Assembly: GCF_900102195.1 (NCBI RefSeq)
Contig: NZ_FNBE01000004.1
Span: 343,170-407,169 of the forward strand
Origin: Pseudonocardia oroxyli
GTDB taxonomy: Bacteria > Actinomycetota > Actinomycetes > Mycobacteriales > Pseudonocardiaceae
DNA length: 64,000 bases
Reading direction: 5' to 3'
Under the pieces are notes generated by a model, which saw nothing but the letters and a program-made list of their open reading frames with translations, did not search any database and was not told the origin of the DNA. A program made the position numbers and the translations under genes. Below are positions 46,639-54,252 of the stretch, piece by piece. Numbering within the stretch: the first letter of the stretch is position 1; the number at the start of each line of letters is the position of its first letter.

Positions 46639-48093
46639 ATGCCTCTGGACCCGATCGCGCGCGCCGCGATCACCGCGGCGCTCCCGCCGGACGAGGTCGT
46701 CGACGATCCCGTCCGCACCCGCGCCTACGAGTGCGACGGGCTGACCGGCTACCGCGTCCGGCCGGAGATGGTGCTCATCCCGCGAGACGCCGCGGGGGTG
46801 GCGAGGGCGGTCGCGGCCTGCCACCGCAACGGGGTGCCGTTCGTGGCCCGCGGCGCCGGGACCGGGCTGTCCGGCGGCGCGCTGCCGGTGGCGGACGGCG
46901 TCGTGATCTCGGTGGCCCGGCTCAACCGCGTCCTGGAGGTCGACGTCGAGAACCGGCGCGCCGTCGTCGAGCCCGGGGTGACGAACCTGGAGATCACCGC
47001 GGCCGTGGCGCGGCACGGGCTGTACTTCGCCCCGGACCCGTCGAGCCAGCAGGTGTGCACCATCGGCGGGAACGTCGCGGAGAACTCCGGCGGCGCCCAC
47101 TGCCTGAAGTACGGGTTCACCACCAACCACGTGTACTCCTGCGAGGTGGTCCTGCCGGACGGGTCGCTGGTCACCCTCGGCGGGGACACCGGCGAGCAGC
47201 AGGGCCCCGACCTGCGCGGGGTGTTCCTCGGCTCGGAGGGCACGCTGGGGATCACCGTGTCGGTCACGGTGAAGCTGCTGCGCACGCCCGAGACCGTCCG
47301 GACGCTGCTGGCGGACTTCCCGTCCGTGGCCGCGGCGGGGGACGTGGTCAGCGACATCGTGGCGGCGGGGATCGTGCCCGCCGCCGTCGAGATGATGGAC
47401 ACGCTCGCGATCGAGGCCGCCGAGGAGGCGGTGCACGCGGGCTACACCGTGGGCACCCCGGCCGCGCTCGTCGTGGAGCTCGACGGGCCGATCGAGCAGT
47501 GCGACTCCGAGTTCGCGCAGGTCAAGGAGATCTGCGACCGCCACGGGTGCACGCGGCTGCACATCGCGGGCTCCCCGGAGGAGCGGGCGGCTATCTGGCG
47601 GGGCCGCAAGGCGGCGTTCGCGGCGGTCGGCCGGATCTCTCCGGACTACTTCGTGCAGGACGGCGTCGTCCCCCGCACCCGGCTGGCCGAGGTGCTGCAG
47701 CGGATCGCGGAGATGGGCGAGGAGGCCGGGCTGCGCGTGGCGAACGTCTTCCACGCGGGCGACGGCAACCTGCACCCGCTGGTGCTCTACAGCGCGGCGA
47801 AGGGCGAGACCGAGCGGGCCGAGCACCTGTCCGGGCGGATCGCGGAGCTGTGCGTGGAGCTGGGCGGGTCGCTGTCCGGTGAGCACGGCATCGGCATGGA
47901 CAAGGCCTGCTCGATGCCGACGATGTTCGGCGAGGAGGACCTCGCGGTGATGCAGCGCGTGCGGGAGGCCTTCGACCCGACCGGCATCAGCAACCCGGGC
48001 AAGGTCCTGCCCACGCCGCGGCTGTGCGGCGAGCGACCCGGGAGGTACCGGGCGCATCCCCTGGAGGAGGCGGGAGTGATCGAGCGGCTATGA
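46639..48093 (+). CDS. glcD: Glycolate oxidase subunit GlcD (FAD-linked)
   Basis: A 484-residue FAD-dependent 2-hydroxyacid dehydrogenase. The PCMH FAD-binding fold is seen as RGAGTGLSGGALPVADGVVI (about residues 75-94) and PDPSSQQVCTIGGNVAENSG plus GAHCLKYGFTTNHV; the C-terminal oxidase domain has NVFHAGDGNLHPLVLY and LSGEHGIGMDKACSMPTMFG. The ATG at 46639 follows GAGGAGG at 6-bp spacing. It forms a coupled operon with glcE (ATGA) and glcF. Substrate could be glycolate or D-lactate; neighbouring malate synthase favours glycolate. Confidence 0.95.
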   Translation: MPLDPIARAAITAALPPDEVVDDPVRTRAYECDGLTGYRVRPEMVLIPRDAAGVARAVAACHRNGVPFVARGAGTGLSGGALPVADGVVISVARLNRVLEVDVENRRAVVEPGVTNLEITAAVARHGLYFAPDPSSQQVCTIGGNVAENSGGAHCLKYGFTTNHVYSCEVVLPDGSLVTLGGDTGEQQGPDLRGVFLGSEGTLGITVSVTVKLLRTPETVRTLLADFPSVAAAGDVVSDIVAAGIVPAAVEMMDTLAIEAAEEAVHAGYTVGTPAALVVELDGPIEQCDSEFAQVKEICDRHGCTRLHIAGSPEERAAIWRGRKAAFAAVGRISPDYFVQDGVVPRTRLAEVLQRIAEMGEEAGLRVANVFHAGDGNLHPLVLYSAAKGETERAEHLSGRIAELCVELGGSLSGEHGIGMDKACSMPTMFGEEDLAVMQRVREAFDPTGISNPGKVLPTPRLCGERPGRYRAHPLEEAGVIERL

Positions 48094-49223
48094 GGACCCT
48101 GGTGAGACCGACCTCGCTCGCCGAGGCCCGCGCGGCGCTGCTCGACTCGGCGGGCCCGGTGGCGATCGCGGGCGCCGGCACGGCCGCGACCTGGGCGGGC
48201 GCGCTCGGCCCGGTCGAGACCGAGCTCTCCACGACCGGGCTGAGCGGCGTGCTGACCCACAATCCCGGGGACATGACGGTCTCGGTGCGCGCCGGGACGC
48301 CCCTGCGCGAGCTGCAGGCCGCCGTCCGCGAGCACGGCCAGCACGTGTCGTTCGACGCCGCCCGCGTCGAGGAGGGCGCGACCGTCGGCGGGCTCCTCGC
48401 GACCGGGGACGCGGGACCCTCCGCGCTGGTCCACGGCTCGCTGCGCGATCTCGTGATCGGCACGACCACCCTGCTCTCCGACGGCGCCGTGGTCCGCTCG
48501 GGCGGGCACGTGATCAAGAACGTGGCCGGCTTCGACATCTCGAAGCTGCTCCACGGCTCCTACGGCACCCTGGGCCTGCTCGTCGAGGTCGTCCTGCGGC
48601 TGCACCCGGTGCCCGCGGCGGTCGGCACCGTCGCGGTGGAGTGCGACCTGCCCGAGGCCGCCCGGCTCGCGGGCGAGCTGCTCGCGTCGCAGCTCGAGCC
48701 GACGGCGGTGGAGTGGCTCTCCAGCGGGAGGCTCCTGGTCCGCATCGACTCCACCGAGGAGGCGCTCCCCGCCCGGCTCGACCGGGTGGTCGCGCTGGTC
48801 GGCGGCACCCCGGACCCCGTGAGCGGCGATCGTCGCCCCGGCGACGATCGCCGCTCACGAGGGTGGGAGGAGCACGCCGCGCTCACCCGCGGGACCCCCG
48901 GCGAGGCGGTGCTGCGGATCGGGGTGAAGCCCTCACTGCTGCCCGGTCTGCTGGCGCGGCTGCCCGTCGGCACGGTGACCGCGGGCCTCGGCACCGGTGT
49001 GGCCACGGTGTCCGTGCCCGTCGGCGAGGTCGCCGCGGCCCACGCGGCCGTGCACGCCGCGGGCGGCACCAGTGTGCTGCGCACCCGGCCCGTGTCCGGG
49101 ACCGCCGTGCCCGCGTGGGGACCGCCGCCCAGCGCGGTGGCCGTGCTCCGCGCCGTCAAGCAGAAGTTCGACCCCGACTCCAGGTTCGGCCCCGGCCGTT
49201 TCGACCCGTGGGAGATCTCGTGA
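48090..49223 (+). CDS. glcE: Glycolate oxidase FAD-binding subunit GlcE, with in-frame palindrome insertion
   Basis: A 377-residue FAD-binding subunit: AIAGAGTAATWAGALG, EGATVGGLLATGDAGPSALV, GSLRDLVIGTTTLLSDG, GGHVIKNVAGFDISKLLHGS and the C-terminal AVLRAVKQKFDPDSRFGPGR. The ATG overlaps the glcD stop codon; its stop overlaps the glcF GTG. A complete 42-nt palindromic element at 48818-48859 is read through in frame and adds VSGDRRPGDDRRSR at residues 244-257, between GGTPDP and GWEEHAAL. This falls outside the FAD-binding motifs, in the less conserved C-terminal half, so the protein may tolerate it. Confidence 0.92.
   Translation: MRTLVRPTSLAEARAALLDSAGPVAIAGAGTAATWAGALGPVETELSTTGLSGVLTHNPGDMTVSVRAGTPLRELQAAVREHGQHVSFDAARVEEGATVGGLLATGDAGPSALVHGSLRDLVIGTTTLLSDGAVVRSGGHVIKNVAGFDISKLLHGSYGTLGLLVEVVLRLHPVPAAVGTVAVECDLPEAARLAGELLASQLEPTAVEWLSSGRLLVRIDSTEEALPARLDRVVALVGGTPDPVSGDRRPGDDRRSRGWEEHAALTRGTPGEAVLRIGVKPSLLPGLLARLPVGTVTAGLGTGVATVSVPVGEVAAAHAAVHAAGGTSVLRTRPVSGTAVPAWGPPPSAVAVLRAVKQKFDPDSRFGPGRFDPWEIS
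48818..48859. repeat. 42-nt palindromic element, copy D, inside glcE
   Basis: Perfect arms identical to copy A: CGTGAGCGGCGATCGTCGCC (48818-48837), a CC loop, and the reverse complement (48840-48859). At 42 nt it is exactly 14 codons and keeps the glcE frame. It begins at the third base of a proline codon. In the frame used, the palindrome encodes a charged Arg/Asp/Gly peptide. Confidence 0.95.
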
Positions 49224-50572
49224 GCACCACCCCTGCCGGCTCCGCGCACACGAACCTGCCGCAGACCGGCCCGAGCGCCTTCGACGACCACCACCCGCCG
49301 CAGCGCGAGCTGCTCGACGACTGCGTGCACTGCGGGTTCTGCCTGCCCACCTGCCCCACCTACCAGCTGTGGGGCGAGGAGATGGACTCCCCGCGCGGCC
49401 GGATCTACCTCATGGACCTGGCCGAGAAGGGCGAGATCGGGCTCGAGGGCCCGCTGCAGGAGCACGTCGACGCGTGCCTGGGCTGCATGGCCTGCGTGAC
49501 CGCCTGCCCCTCCGGCGTGCAGTACGACAAGCTCCTCGAGTCGGTGCGCCCACAGCTCGAGCGCAACGTCGAGCGCAGCCGGGCGGACCGGCTGTTCCGC
49601 GAGGCGATCTTCGCGTTGTTCCCCTACAAGCGGCGGCTGCGGGCGGCCGCGCTGCCCGGGGCGCTCTACCAGAAGCTGCCCTTCCTGCGGACGCTCGCCG
49701 AGAAGCTCCCGGAGCGGTTCGCCACCGAGCTGTCTGCGCGGCTCGCCGCGCTGGAGTCCCTGCTCCCGCCGGTCACCGTGCGCGAGGCGTTCGCCCGGCT
49801 GCCCGAGCACACCCCCGCCGTCGGGCCGAAGCGGGGAACCGTCGCGCTGCTGTCCGGCTGCGTGCAGGACGTGTTCTTCCACCGGGTCAACGAGGCCACC
49901 GTCCGGGTGTTCTCGGCCGAGGGGTTCGACGTCGTCGTGCCCCGGGACCAGCAGTGCTGCGGCGCGCTGGAGCTCCACGCGGGCCGCGAGGACCCGGCGC
50001 TCGCCCGCGCGAAGCGCACCATCGCGACCTTCGCCGACCTGGGCGTGGACCACGTGATCGCCAACGTCGCCGGGTGCGGGTCGTCCATGAAGGACTACGG
50101 ACACCTGCTCGCCGACGACCCCGAGTGGGGGCCCCGGGCGAAGGCCTTCTCCGACTCGGTGAAGGACGTCTCCGAGGTGCTCGCCGCCGCGGGGCCGGTC
50201 GCACCCCGCTCACCGGTGCGCGCCCGCGTCGCCTATCACGACGCCTGCCACCTCGGCCACGCCCAGGGCGTGCGCGAGCAGCCCCGCGCGGTCCTGCGCA
50301 GCATCCCGGAGCTGGAGCTGGTCGACATCCCGGACGCAGCCCTGTGCTGCGGCTCCGCGGGGATCTACAACATGATCAACCCGGAGCCTGCCGACGAGCT
50401 GGGGAGGCGCAAGGCGGACAACGTGCACTCCGTCCACCCGGAGATCGTGGTGACCGCCAACCCGGGCTGCCTGCTGCAGATCGGCAAGCACCTGGGCGGG
50501 GACCTCCCCCTGCTGCACCCGGTCCAGCTCCTCGACGCCAGCATCCGCAACGTGCCGGTCCCCGAGAGCTGA
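49220..50572 (+). CDS. glcF: Glycolate oxidase iron-sulfur subunit GlcF
   Basis: A 450-residue electron-transfer subunit with two [4Fe-4S] motifs near the N-terminus (CVHCGFCLPTCP, about residues 35-46; CLGCMACVTACP, about 92-103) and two CCG domains (DQQCCGALELHAGRE and DAALCCGSAGIYNM). It accepts electrons from GlcD/GlcE and passes them to the quinone pool. The GTG start overlaps the glcE stop (GTGA), closing the glcDEF operon. Confidence 0.95.
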   Translation: MSTTPAGSAHTNLPQTGPSAFDDHHPPQRELLDDCVHCGFCLPTCPTYQLWGEEMDSPRGRIYLMDLAEKGEIGLEGPLQEHVDACLGCMACVTACPSGVQYDKLLESVRPQLERNVERSRADRLFREAIFALFPYKRRLRAAALPGALYQKLPFLRTLAEKLPERFATELSARLAALESLLPPVTVREAFARLPEHTPAVGPKRGTVALLSGCVQDVFFHRVNEATVRVFSAEGFDVVVPRDQQCCGALELHAGREDPALARAKRTIATFADLGVDHVIANVAGCGSSMKDYGHLLADDPEWGPRAKAFSDSVKDVSEVLAAAGPVAPRSPVRARVAYHDACHLGHAQGVREQPRAVLRSIPELELVDIPDAALCCGSAGIYNMINPEPADELGRRKADNVHSVHPEIVVTANPGCLLQIGKHLGGDLPLLHPVQLLDASIRNVPVPES

Positions 50573-50727
50573 GGAACCGTCGGGGGGCGCGTCTCGGCGG
50601 GCCGCCCCTGGACCACGGGACCTTCCCCAACGCGGCCACCGCCGCCTCCTGCGGGACCTGTGGCGTTCTCAGGAGTCGTTCAGCGCCCACCCTGCCGAGC
50701 GGGGCCGGGCGGTGTGACAGTCGGGGG

Positions 50728-51912
50728 ATGACGCACGCCACCACCCTCCCTCTGCACATGCGACGGGACCGCTTCGACCCGGTCCCCGAGCTGGGTGCCC
50801 TGCGCGAGCGGCCGGGCCTGACGAAGGTCCGCACGCCGATGGGCCTGGAACCGTGGCTGGTGACCCGCTGGGCGGACGTACGCGAGGTGCTGGGGGACCC
50901 GGCGCGGTTCAGCAACGCGTTCGTCGCGCCGATGCAGCAGGGCCGCAGCCCCGAGGAGGTCGCCCGGATGCGGGCGGGCAACCTGCTCGCCCAGGACCCG
51001 CCCGAGCACACTCGGCTGCGGCGGCTGCTGACCGGCGAGTTCACCGGCCGCCGGATGCGCAGGCTGGAGCCGCGGGTGCAGGCGATCGTCGACGAGCACC
51101 TCGACGCCATGGAACAGAAGGGGCCGCCCGCGGACCTCGTCGCGGACTTCGCGCTGCCGGTCCCCTCGCTGGTGATCTGCGAGCTGCTCGGCGTGCCGTA
51201 CGAGGAGCGCCGCGAGTTCCAGGAGCGCAGTGGCAGGCTGCTCGACGTCTCGCTGCCGCTGCCCGAGCGGCTGGCGGCCTCGGACGAGCTGCGGTCGTAC
51301 ATGGCACGGCTCGTGGCCGGGCAGCAGGCGGACCCGGGCGAGGAGCTGCTCGGCATGCTGATCCGCGAGCACGGCACCGAGGTCACCACCGACGAGCTGA
51401 TCGGCATCGCGAACCTGCTGCTCATCGCGGGCCACGAGACCACGTCGAACATGCTGGGTCTGGGCACGCTCGCGCTGCTCCACCACCCCGACCAGCTCGC
51501 CCTCGTGCGGGACGACCCGGAGGCGGTCGGCCCGGCGATCGAGGAGCTGCTGCGCTGGCTGTCCATCGTGCACAGCGGGACGTTCAAGATCGTCACCGAG
51601 GACACCGAGATCGCGGGCACCCCGATCCCGAAGGGCGACACGGTCATGCTGTCCCTGCCCGCGGCGAACCGCGACCCGGAGCTGCTCGACCGCCCGGAGG
51701 AGCTCGACGTCCGGCGCGGCGCGCTCGGCCACGTCGCCTTCGGCCACGGCGTCCACCACTGCCTCGGCGCCCCGCTGGCCCGGATGGAGATGCGCACGGC
51801 CTTCCCGGCCCTGTTCCGGCGCTTCCCGACCCTGCAGGTCGCCTCGGACGAGGAGCACTTCCGCTCCTTCAACGCGATCTTCGGAATGGAGTCGCTGCCG
51901 GTCGCCTGGTGA
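50728..51912 (+). CDS. Cytochrome P450
   Basis: A 394-residue soluble class I bacterial P450. The I-helix is LLLIAGHETTSNMLGLGTLA, the ExxR motif is EELLRWLS, and the heme-binding loop FGHGVHHCLGAPLARMEMR supplies the cysteine thiolate. The short N-terminus without a membrane anchor fits actinobacterial CYP105/107-like enzymes. Substrate is unknown. No ferredoxin or reductase gene is adjacent. The ATG at 50728 has GGGGG close upstream, at short spacing. The stop overlaps a possible GTG of the next gene. Confidence 0.93.
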   Translation: MTHATTLPLHMRRDRFDPVPELGALRERPGLTKVRTPMGLEPWLVTRWADVREVLGDPARFSNAFVAPMQQGRSPEEVARMRAGNLLAQDPPEHTRLRRLLTGEFTGRRMRRLEPRVQAIVDEHLDAMEQKGPPADLVADFALPVPSLVICELLGVPYEERREFQERSGRLLDVSLPLPERLAASDELRSYMARLVAGQQADPGEELLGMLIREHGTEVTTDELIGIANLLLIAGHETTSNMLGLGTLALLHHPDQLALVRDDPEAVGPAIEELLRWLSIVHSGTFKIVTEDTEIAGTPIPKGDTVMLSLPAANRDPELLDRPEELDVRRGALGHVAFGHGVHHCLGAPLARMEMRTAFPALFRRFPTLQVASDEEHFRSFNAIFGMESLPVAW

Positions 51913-51926
51913 GGGACAGTGCGCCC

Positions 51927-52367
51927 GTGAAGCGCACCATCGACGAGTTCGAGATCGACGACGACGCGTCCCGGATCGACCGGGACGCGGCCTGGGCGTG
52001 GCTGTCCACACAGGCCTACTGGGGCCGCTGGCGGCGCCGCGAGCACCTCGAGGCGCAGTTCGACAGCGCCTGGCGGGTGGTCGGGGTCTACCGCGGCCCC
52101 GACATGGTCGGCTCGGCCCGCGCGGTGTCCGACGGCGTGGCGTTCGCCTACCTGGCGGACGTCTGGGTCCACGAGTCGGCGCGCGGGCGAGGGTTGGGCA
52201 AGGCGCTCGTCGAGGAGATCGTCGCCGGAGGTCCGGGCATGCGGTGGGTGCTGCACACGAAGGACGCCGAGGGGCTCTACCAGCGGTTCGGGTTCCGACC
52301 GGCCGACGCGACCGTGTGGGAGCGCCCCGCAGCGATGAGTTCCGGCGACGGCCCCGGTCCCTCCTGA
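51927..52367 (+). CDS. GNAT-family N-acetyltransferase
   Basis: A 146-residue acetyltransferase. The acetyl-CoA site is seen as LADVWVHESARGRGLGKALV (about residues 70-89, with the R/Q-x-x-G-x-G/A pattern RGRGLG), followed by KDAEGLYQRFGFRPADATVW. The N-terminus matches the subgroup annotated as GNAT with KRTIDEFEIDDDASRI and WLSTQAYWGRWR. GTG at 51927 gives that start; a GTG at 51909, overlapping the P450 stop, is an alternative. The substrate is unknown. Confidence 0.87.
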   Translation: MKRTIDEFEIDDDASRIDRDAAWAWLSTQAYWGRWRRREHLEAQFDSAWRVVGVYRGPDMVGSARAVSDGVAFAYLADVWVHESARGRGLGKALVEEIVAGGPGMRWVLHTKDAEGLYQRFGFRPADATVWERPAAMSSGDGPGPS

Positions 52368-52391
52368 CGAGACCCACACACAGGAGGAACC

Positions 52392-52796
52392 ATGACCGCC
52401 ACGACCGCCCGCACCGTCACCACCGCCCGCCGCTCCCCCGCCCGGATCGCCCTGTACACGCTGCAGGTCGTGCTCGGCCTCTTCCTCGCCGTCGGCTCGG
52501 GGCTGCCGAAGCTGTTCGGCGAGGCCACCGCCGTGCAGATCTTCGACCAGATCGGTGCGGGCCAGTGGCTGCGCTACCTGGTCGGGATCTGCGAGGTGGC
52601 GGGCGGCATCGGGCTCCTGGTCCCGGTGGTCGCCGGCCTCGCCGCCGCCTGCTTCGTCGCCCTGATGGTCGGGGCGACGGTCGTGCAGCTGACCGTGGTG
52701 CACGCCTACTGGTACACCCCCGTGATCATCGGCGTGCTGATGGCGGTCGTCGCGTGGGCTCGCCGCGCGGAGATCGTCGCCCTCCTCCGCCGCTGA
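52392..52796 (+). CDS. DoxX-family membrane protein
   Basis: A 134-residue integral membrane protein with four hydrophobic segments; the first contains LQVVLGLFLAVGSGLPKLFG, the usual DoxX start with a conserved Gly-x-Pro-Lys turn, followed by YLVGICEVAGGIGLLVPVVA. DoxX-like proteins are linked to thiosulfate oxidation, redox stress or unknown roles. A strong GGAGGA lies 3 bp upstream of the ATG. It follows the GNAT gene by 24 bp and is probably co-transcribed. Confidence 0.88.
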   Translation: MTATTARTVTTARRSPARIALYTLQVVLGLFLAVGSGLPKLFGEATAVQIFDQIGAGQWLRYLVGICEVAGGIGLLVPVVAGLAAACFVALMVGATVVQLTVVHAYWYTPVIIGVLMAVVAWARRAEIVALLRR

Positions 52797-52804
52797 TCCG
52801 TCGG

Positions 52805-53002
52805 TCAGGCGATCCGGTCGGGGACGCCGCGGTCGGTCCCGTCGGGCAGCGTGGCGCGGCTGTCACCGGGCGCGGTGACCAGCGCGGACACGCCGTCCGG
52901 ACCCGGGACCACCCGGCGGACCCGGCCCGCGGGGAGCACGATCGAGTCCCCCGCGTCGACCGCCTCCACGCGACGCCGGCCGAGCAGGGCCACCCGCAGG
53001 CG
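52805..53002 (-). pseudogene. Cupin-domain protein fragment
   Basis: The minus-strand frame ends at 52805 with a cupin-like C-terminal half: RVALLGRRRVEAVDAGDSIV, LPAGRVRRVVPGPDGVSALV and TAPGDSRATLPDGTDRG. The metal-binding first cupin motif and the start are missing; upstream the frame runs into the coding region of the convergently facing MarR remnant. It is likely the residue of a former small cupin gene paired with that regulator. Confidence 0.6.
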
Positions 53003-53008
53003 CGCCCG

Positions 53009-53349
53009 ATGCACGGGTTCGCCCTGCAGGCCGTGGGCACCGGCTGCACCGCGGCGGACCTGGGTCGGGCGCTGGGCGTGAGCAAGCAGGCCGCGGCCAA
53101 GACGATCGCCGGCCTCGAGGCGGCGGGCTACGTCGAGCGGTCCGCCGATCCCGGGGACGCCCGCCGCGTCGTCGTCCGTCCGACGGCGCACGGCCGCGAT
53201 CTGCTCGCCCGCTCCGCGGCGATCTTCGACGCCCTCCGCGCGGAGTGGGCGAACCGGCTCGGCGAGGACACGTCCGCACGATCGAGGACGCCCTCGCGCA
53301 GGTCGCGGCCCCGCCCCGGCTCGACACCCCGACCCGGCTCACCCGCTGA
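53009..53349 (+). pseudogene. MarR-family regulator remnant, truncated and frameshifted
   Basis: The frame from 53009 encodes the winged-HTH part of a MarR protein (FALQAVGTGCTAADLGRALG, VSKQAAAKTIAGLEAAGYVE, RSADPGDARRVVVRPTAHG). It lacks the first dimerisation helix. Near 53271 the frame is lost: the natural end VRTIEDALAQVAAPPRLDTP and TRLTR-stop is found in another frame up to 53349. The gene therefore has both a missing 5' end and a 3' frameshift. It faces away from the cupin fragment. Confidence 0.75.
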
Positions 53350-53418
53350 GCGCCCCACCCGCGTCCGTCCCGGATTGAGACAGCGACCCTCGCGCGGGGG
53401 TGAGACGCTGCCCCCACC

Positions 53419-53439
53419 GTCCCCGGACCGGCCGGGGAC
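53419..53439 (+). promoter_or_regulatory. Hairpin in the leader of the monooxygenase-like gene
   Basis: GTCCCCGG (53419-53426) pairs perfectly with CCGGGGAC (53432-53439) around an ACCGG loop, 21 bp before the next start codon. It is probably part of the 5' leader; it does not hide the GGAGG ribosome-binding site, which lies after it. Confidence 0.45.
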
Positions 53440-53460
53440 CGAGCACGTGCGGAGGAAGCC

Positions 53461-53784
53461 GTGATCCTCATCGTCCTGAAGGCGTCGATCAAGCCGGACA
53501 AGCGCGAGGAGTGGCTGAAGGGCATCACCGAGTACACCGCGGCGGTCCGCGCGGAGCCGGGCAACGTCTCGTTCGACTTCTACGAGAACGCCCAGGACGC
53601 CAACGAGTTCGTGATCGTGGAGACGTTCCGGGACGGCGACGCGGGGTCCGCGCACGTCCAGACCGAGCACGCCCGGAACTTCTTCCCGTGGATGGGTGGC
53701 GTGGTCACGCGCAAGCCGTACATCAACTACCAGGACCTCGACGGGGACGCCTGGAACGAGATGGCCGAGGTCGAGCCCCGCTGA
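53461..53784 (+). CDS. Antibiotic-biosynthesis-monooxygenase-fold (YgiN-like) protein
   Basis: A 107-residue dimeric alpha/beta-barrel (ABM) protein: ILIVLKASIKPDKREEWLKG, PGNVSFDFYENAQDANEFVI, VETFRDGDAGSAHVQTEHAR, then FFPWMGGVVTRKPYINY. The family includes quinol monooxygenases and heme-degrading enzymes; which one applies cannot be told. The GTG start has GGAGG 5 bp upstream. It stands alone between the decayed MarR gene and the small peptide gene. Confidence 0.88.
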   Translation: MILIVLKASIKPDKREEWLKGITEYTAAVRAEPGNVSFDFYENAQDANEFVIVETFRDGDAGSAHVQTEHARNFFPWMGGVVTRKPYINYQDLDGDAWNEMAEVEPR

Positions 53785-53850
53785 CCGAGGCCGGCCCCGA
53801 ACGAGTGCCGGACGGGGCCGTGGACACTCTGCGTGACAGCCGACTCTTCT

Positions 53851-53919
53851 GTGACGGCGTCACGGACGTGGATTCTCGAATCCACTTCCGCGACCATTCA
53901 CGTCGGGGTGATATCCCCG
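53851..53919 (+). promoter_or_regulatory. Cluster of palindromes upstream of the 53-residue peptide gene
   Basis: Three inverted repeats follow each other: GTGACG-G-CGTCAC (53851-53863), GTGGATTC-TC-GAATCCAC (53868-53885, perfect 8-bp arms) and CGGGG-N6-CCCCG (53904-53919). The second could terminate the monooxygenase-like gene; the first and third look like operators. Local base composition is clearly lower in GC than the coding surroundings, as expected for a promoter. Confidence 0.5.
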
Positions 53920-54013
53920 CGGGCACCGAACCGCCGGGCAGGTCTCCTCGATTAACTCAGTGCGAGGCGCGAGTTGCTCCTCGAGAAGAGATCCCGTGAA
54001 TGGAGTGCCCAAG

Positions 54014-54175
54014 ATGGGTCGCAACGCGTTCGACAGCGTGACGTCGGTCTTCAAGCGCAAGTCGTCCGAGGAGTCCGGTCGCCGGCTCGCGTTCGAGTAC
54101 GAGTCCTACGACAAGTCCAAGGAGGAGGAGTACCGCTCCTTCGAGGGCAAGCGTCGCGGCCACCGCCACCACTGA
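54014..54175 (+). CDS. Small highly charged protein of unknown function
   Basis: A 53-residue product (MGRNAFDSVTSVFKRKSSEE ... ending KRRGHRHH) not recognised as a known family. It is rich in Lys, Arg, Glu and Ser, has aromatic residues at regular points (AFEYESYDKSKEEEYRSFEG) and ends in a His/Arg cluster. GGAG lies 8 bp before the ATG; a GTG at 53996 is an alternative start. It is enclosed by a palindrome-rich promoter region and a strong hairpin, and an ABC exporter gene starts 77 bp downstream. A leader or secreted peptide is possible but there is no hydrophobic signal sequence. Confidence 0.62.
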   Translation: MGRNAFDSVTSVFKRKSSEESGRRLAFEYESYDKSKEEEYRSFEGKRRGHRHH

Positions 54176-54186
54176 GCCGCACCCGA

Positions 54187-54220
54187 GACGACCCCGCCCC
54201 GTCCGCGGGGCGGGGTCGTC
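54187..54220 (+). terminator. Strong hairpin between the small peptide gene and the ABC exporter
   Basis: A perfect 15-bp stem (GACGACCCCGCCCCG 54187-54201 with CGGGGCGGGGTCGTC 54206-54220) and a TCCG loop, starting 12 bp after the stop codon. No T run follows (TGCGCGCTTG), so it may be a partial terminator letting some transcripts continue into the exporter gene. Confidence 0.8.
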
Positions 54221-54252
54221 TGCGCGCTTGACCTGCACGAACGGAGCTCACG

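Noticed and set aside
50573..50727. Possible small gene or RNA between glcF and the P450 gene
   Set aside because: The 155-bp gap shows no convincing open frame with a ribosome-binding site and no strong hairpin; it most likely contains only the P450 promoter.
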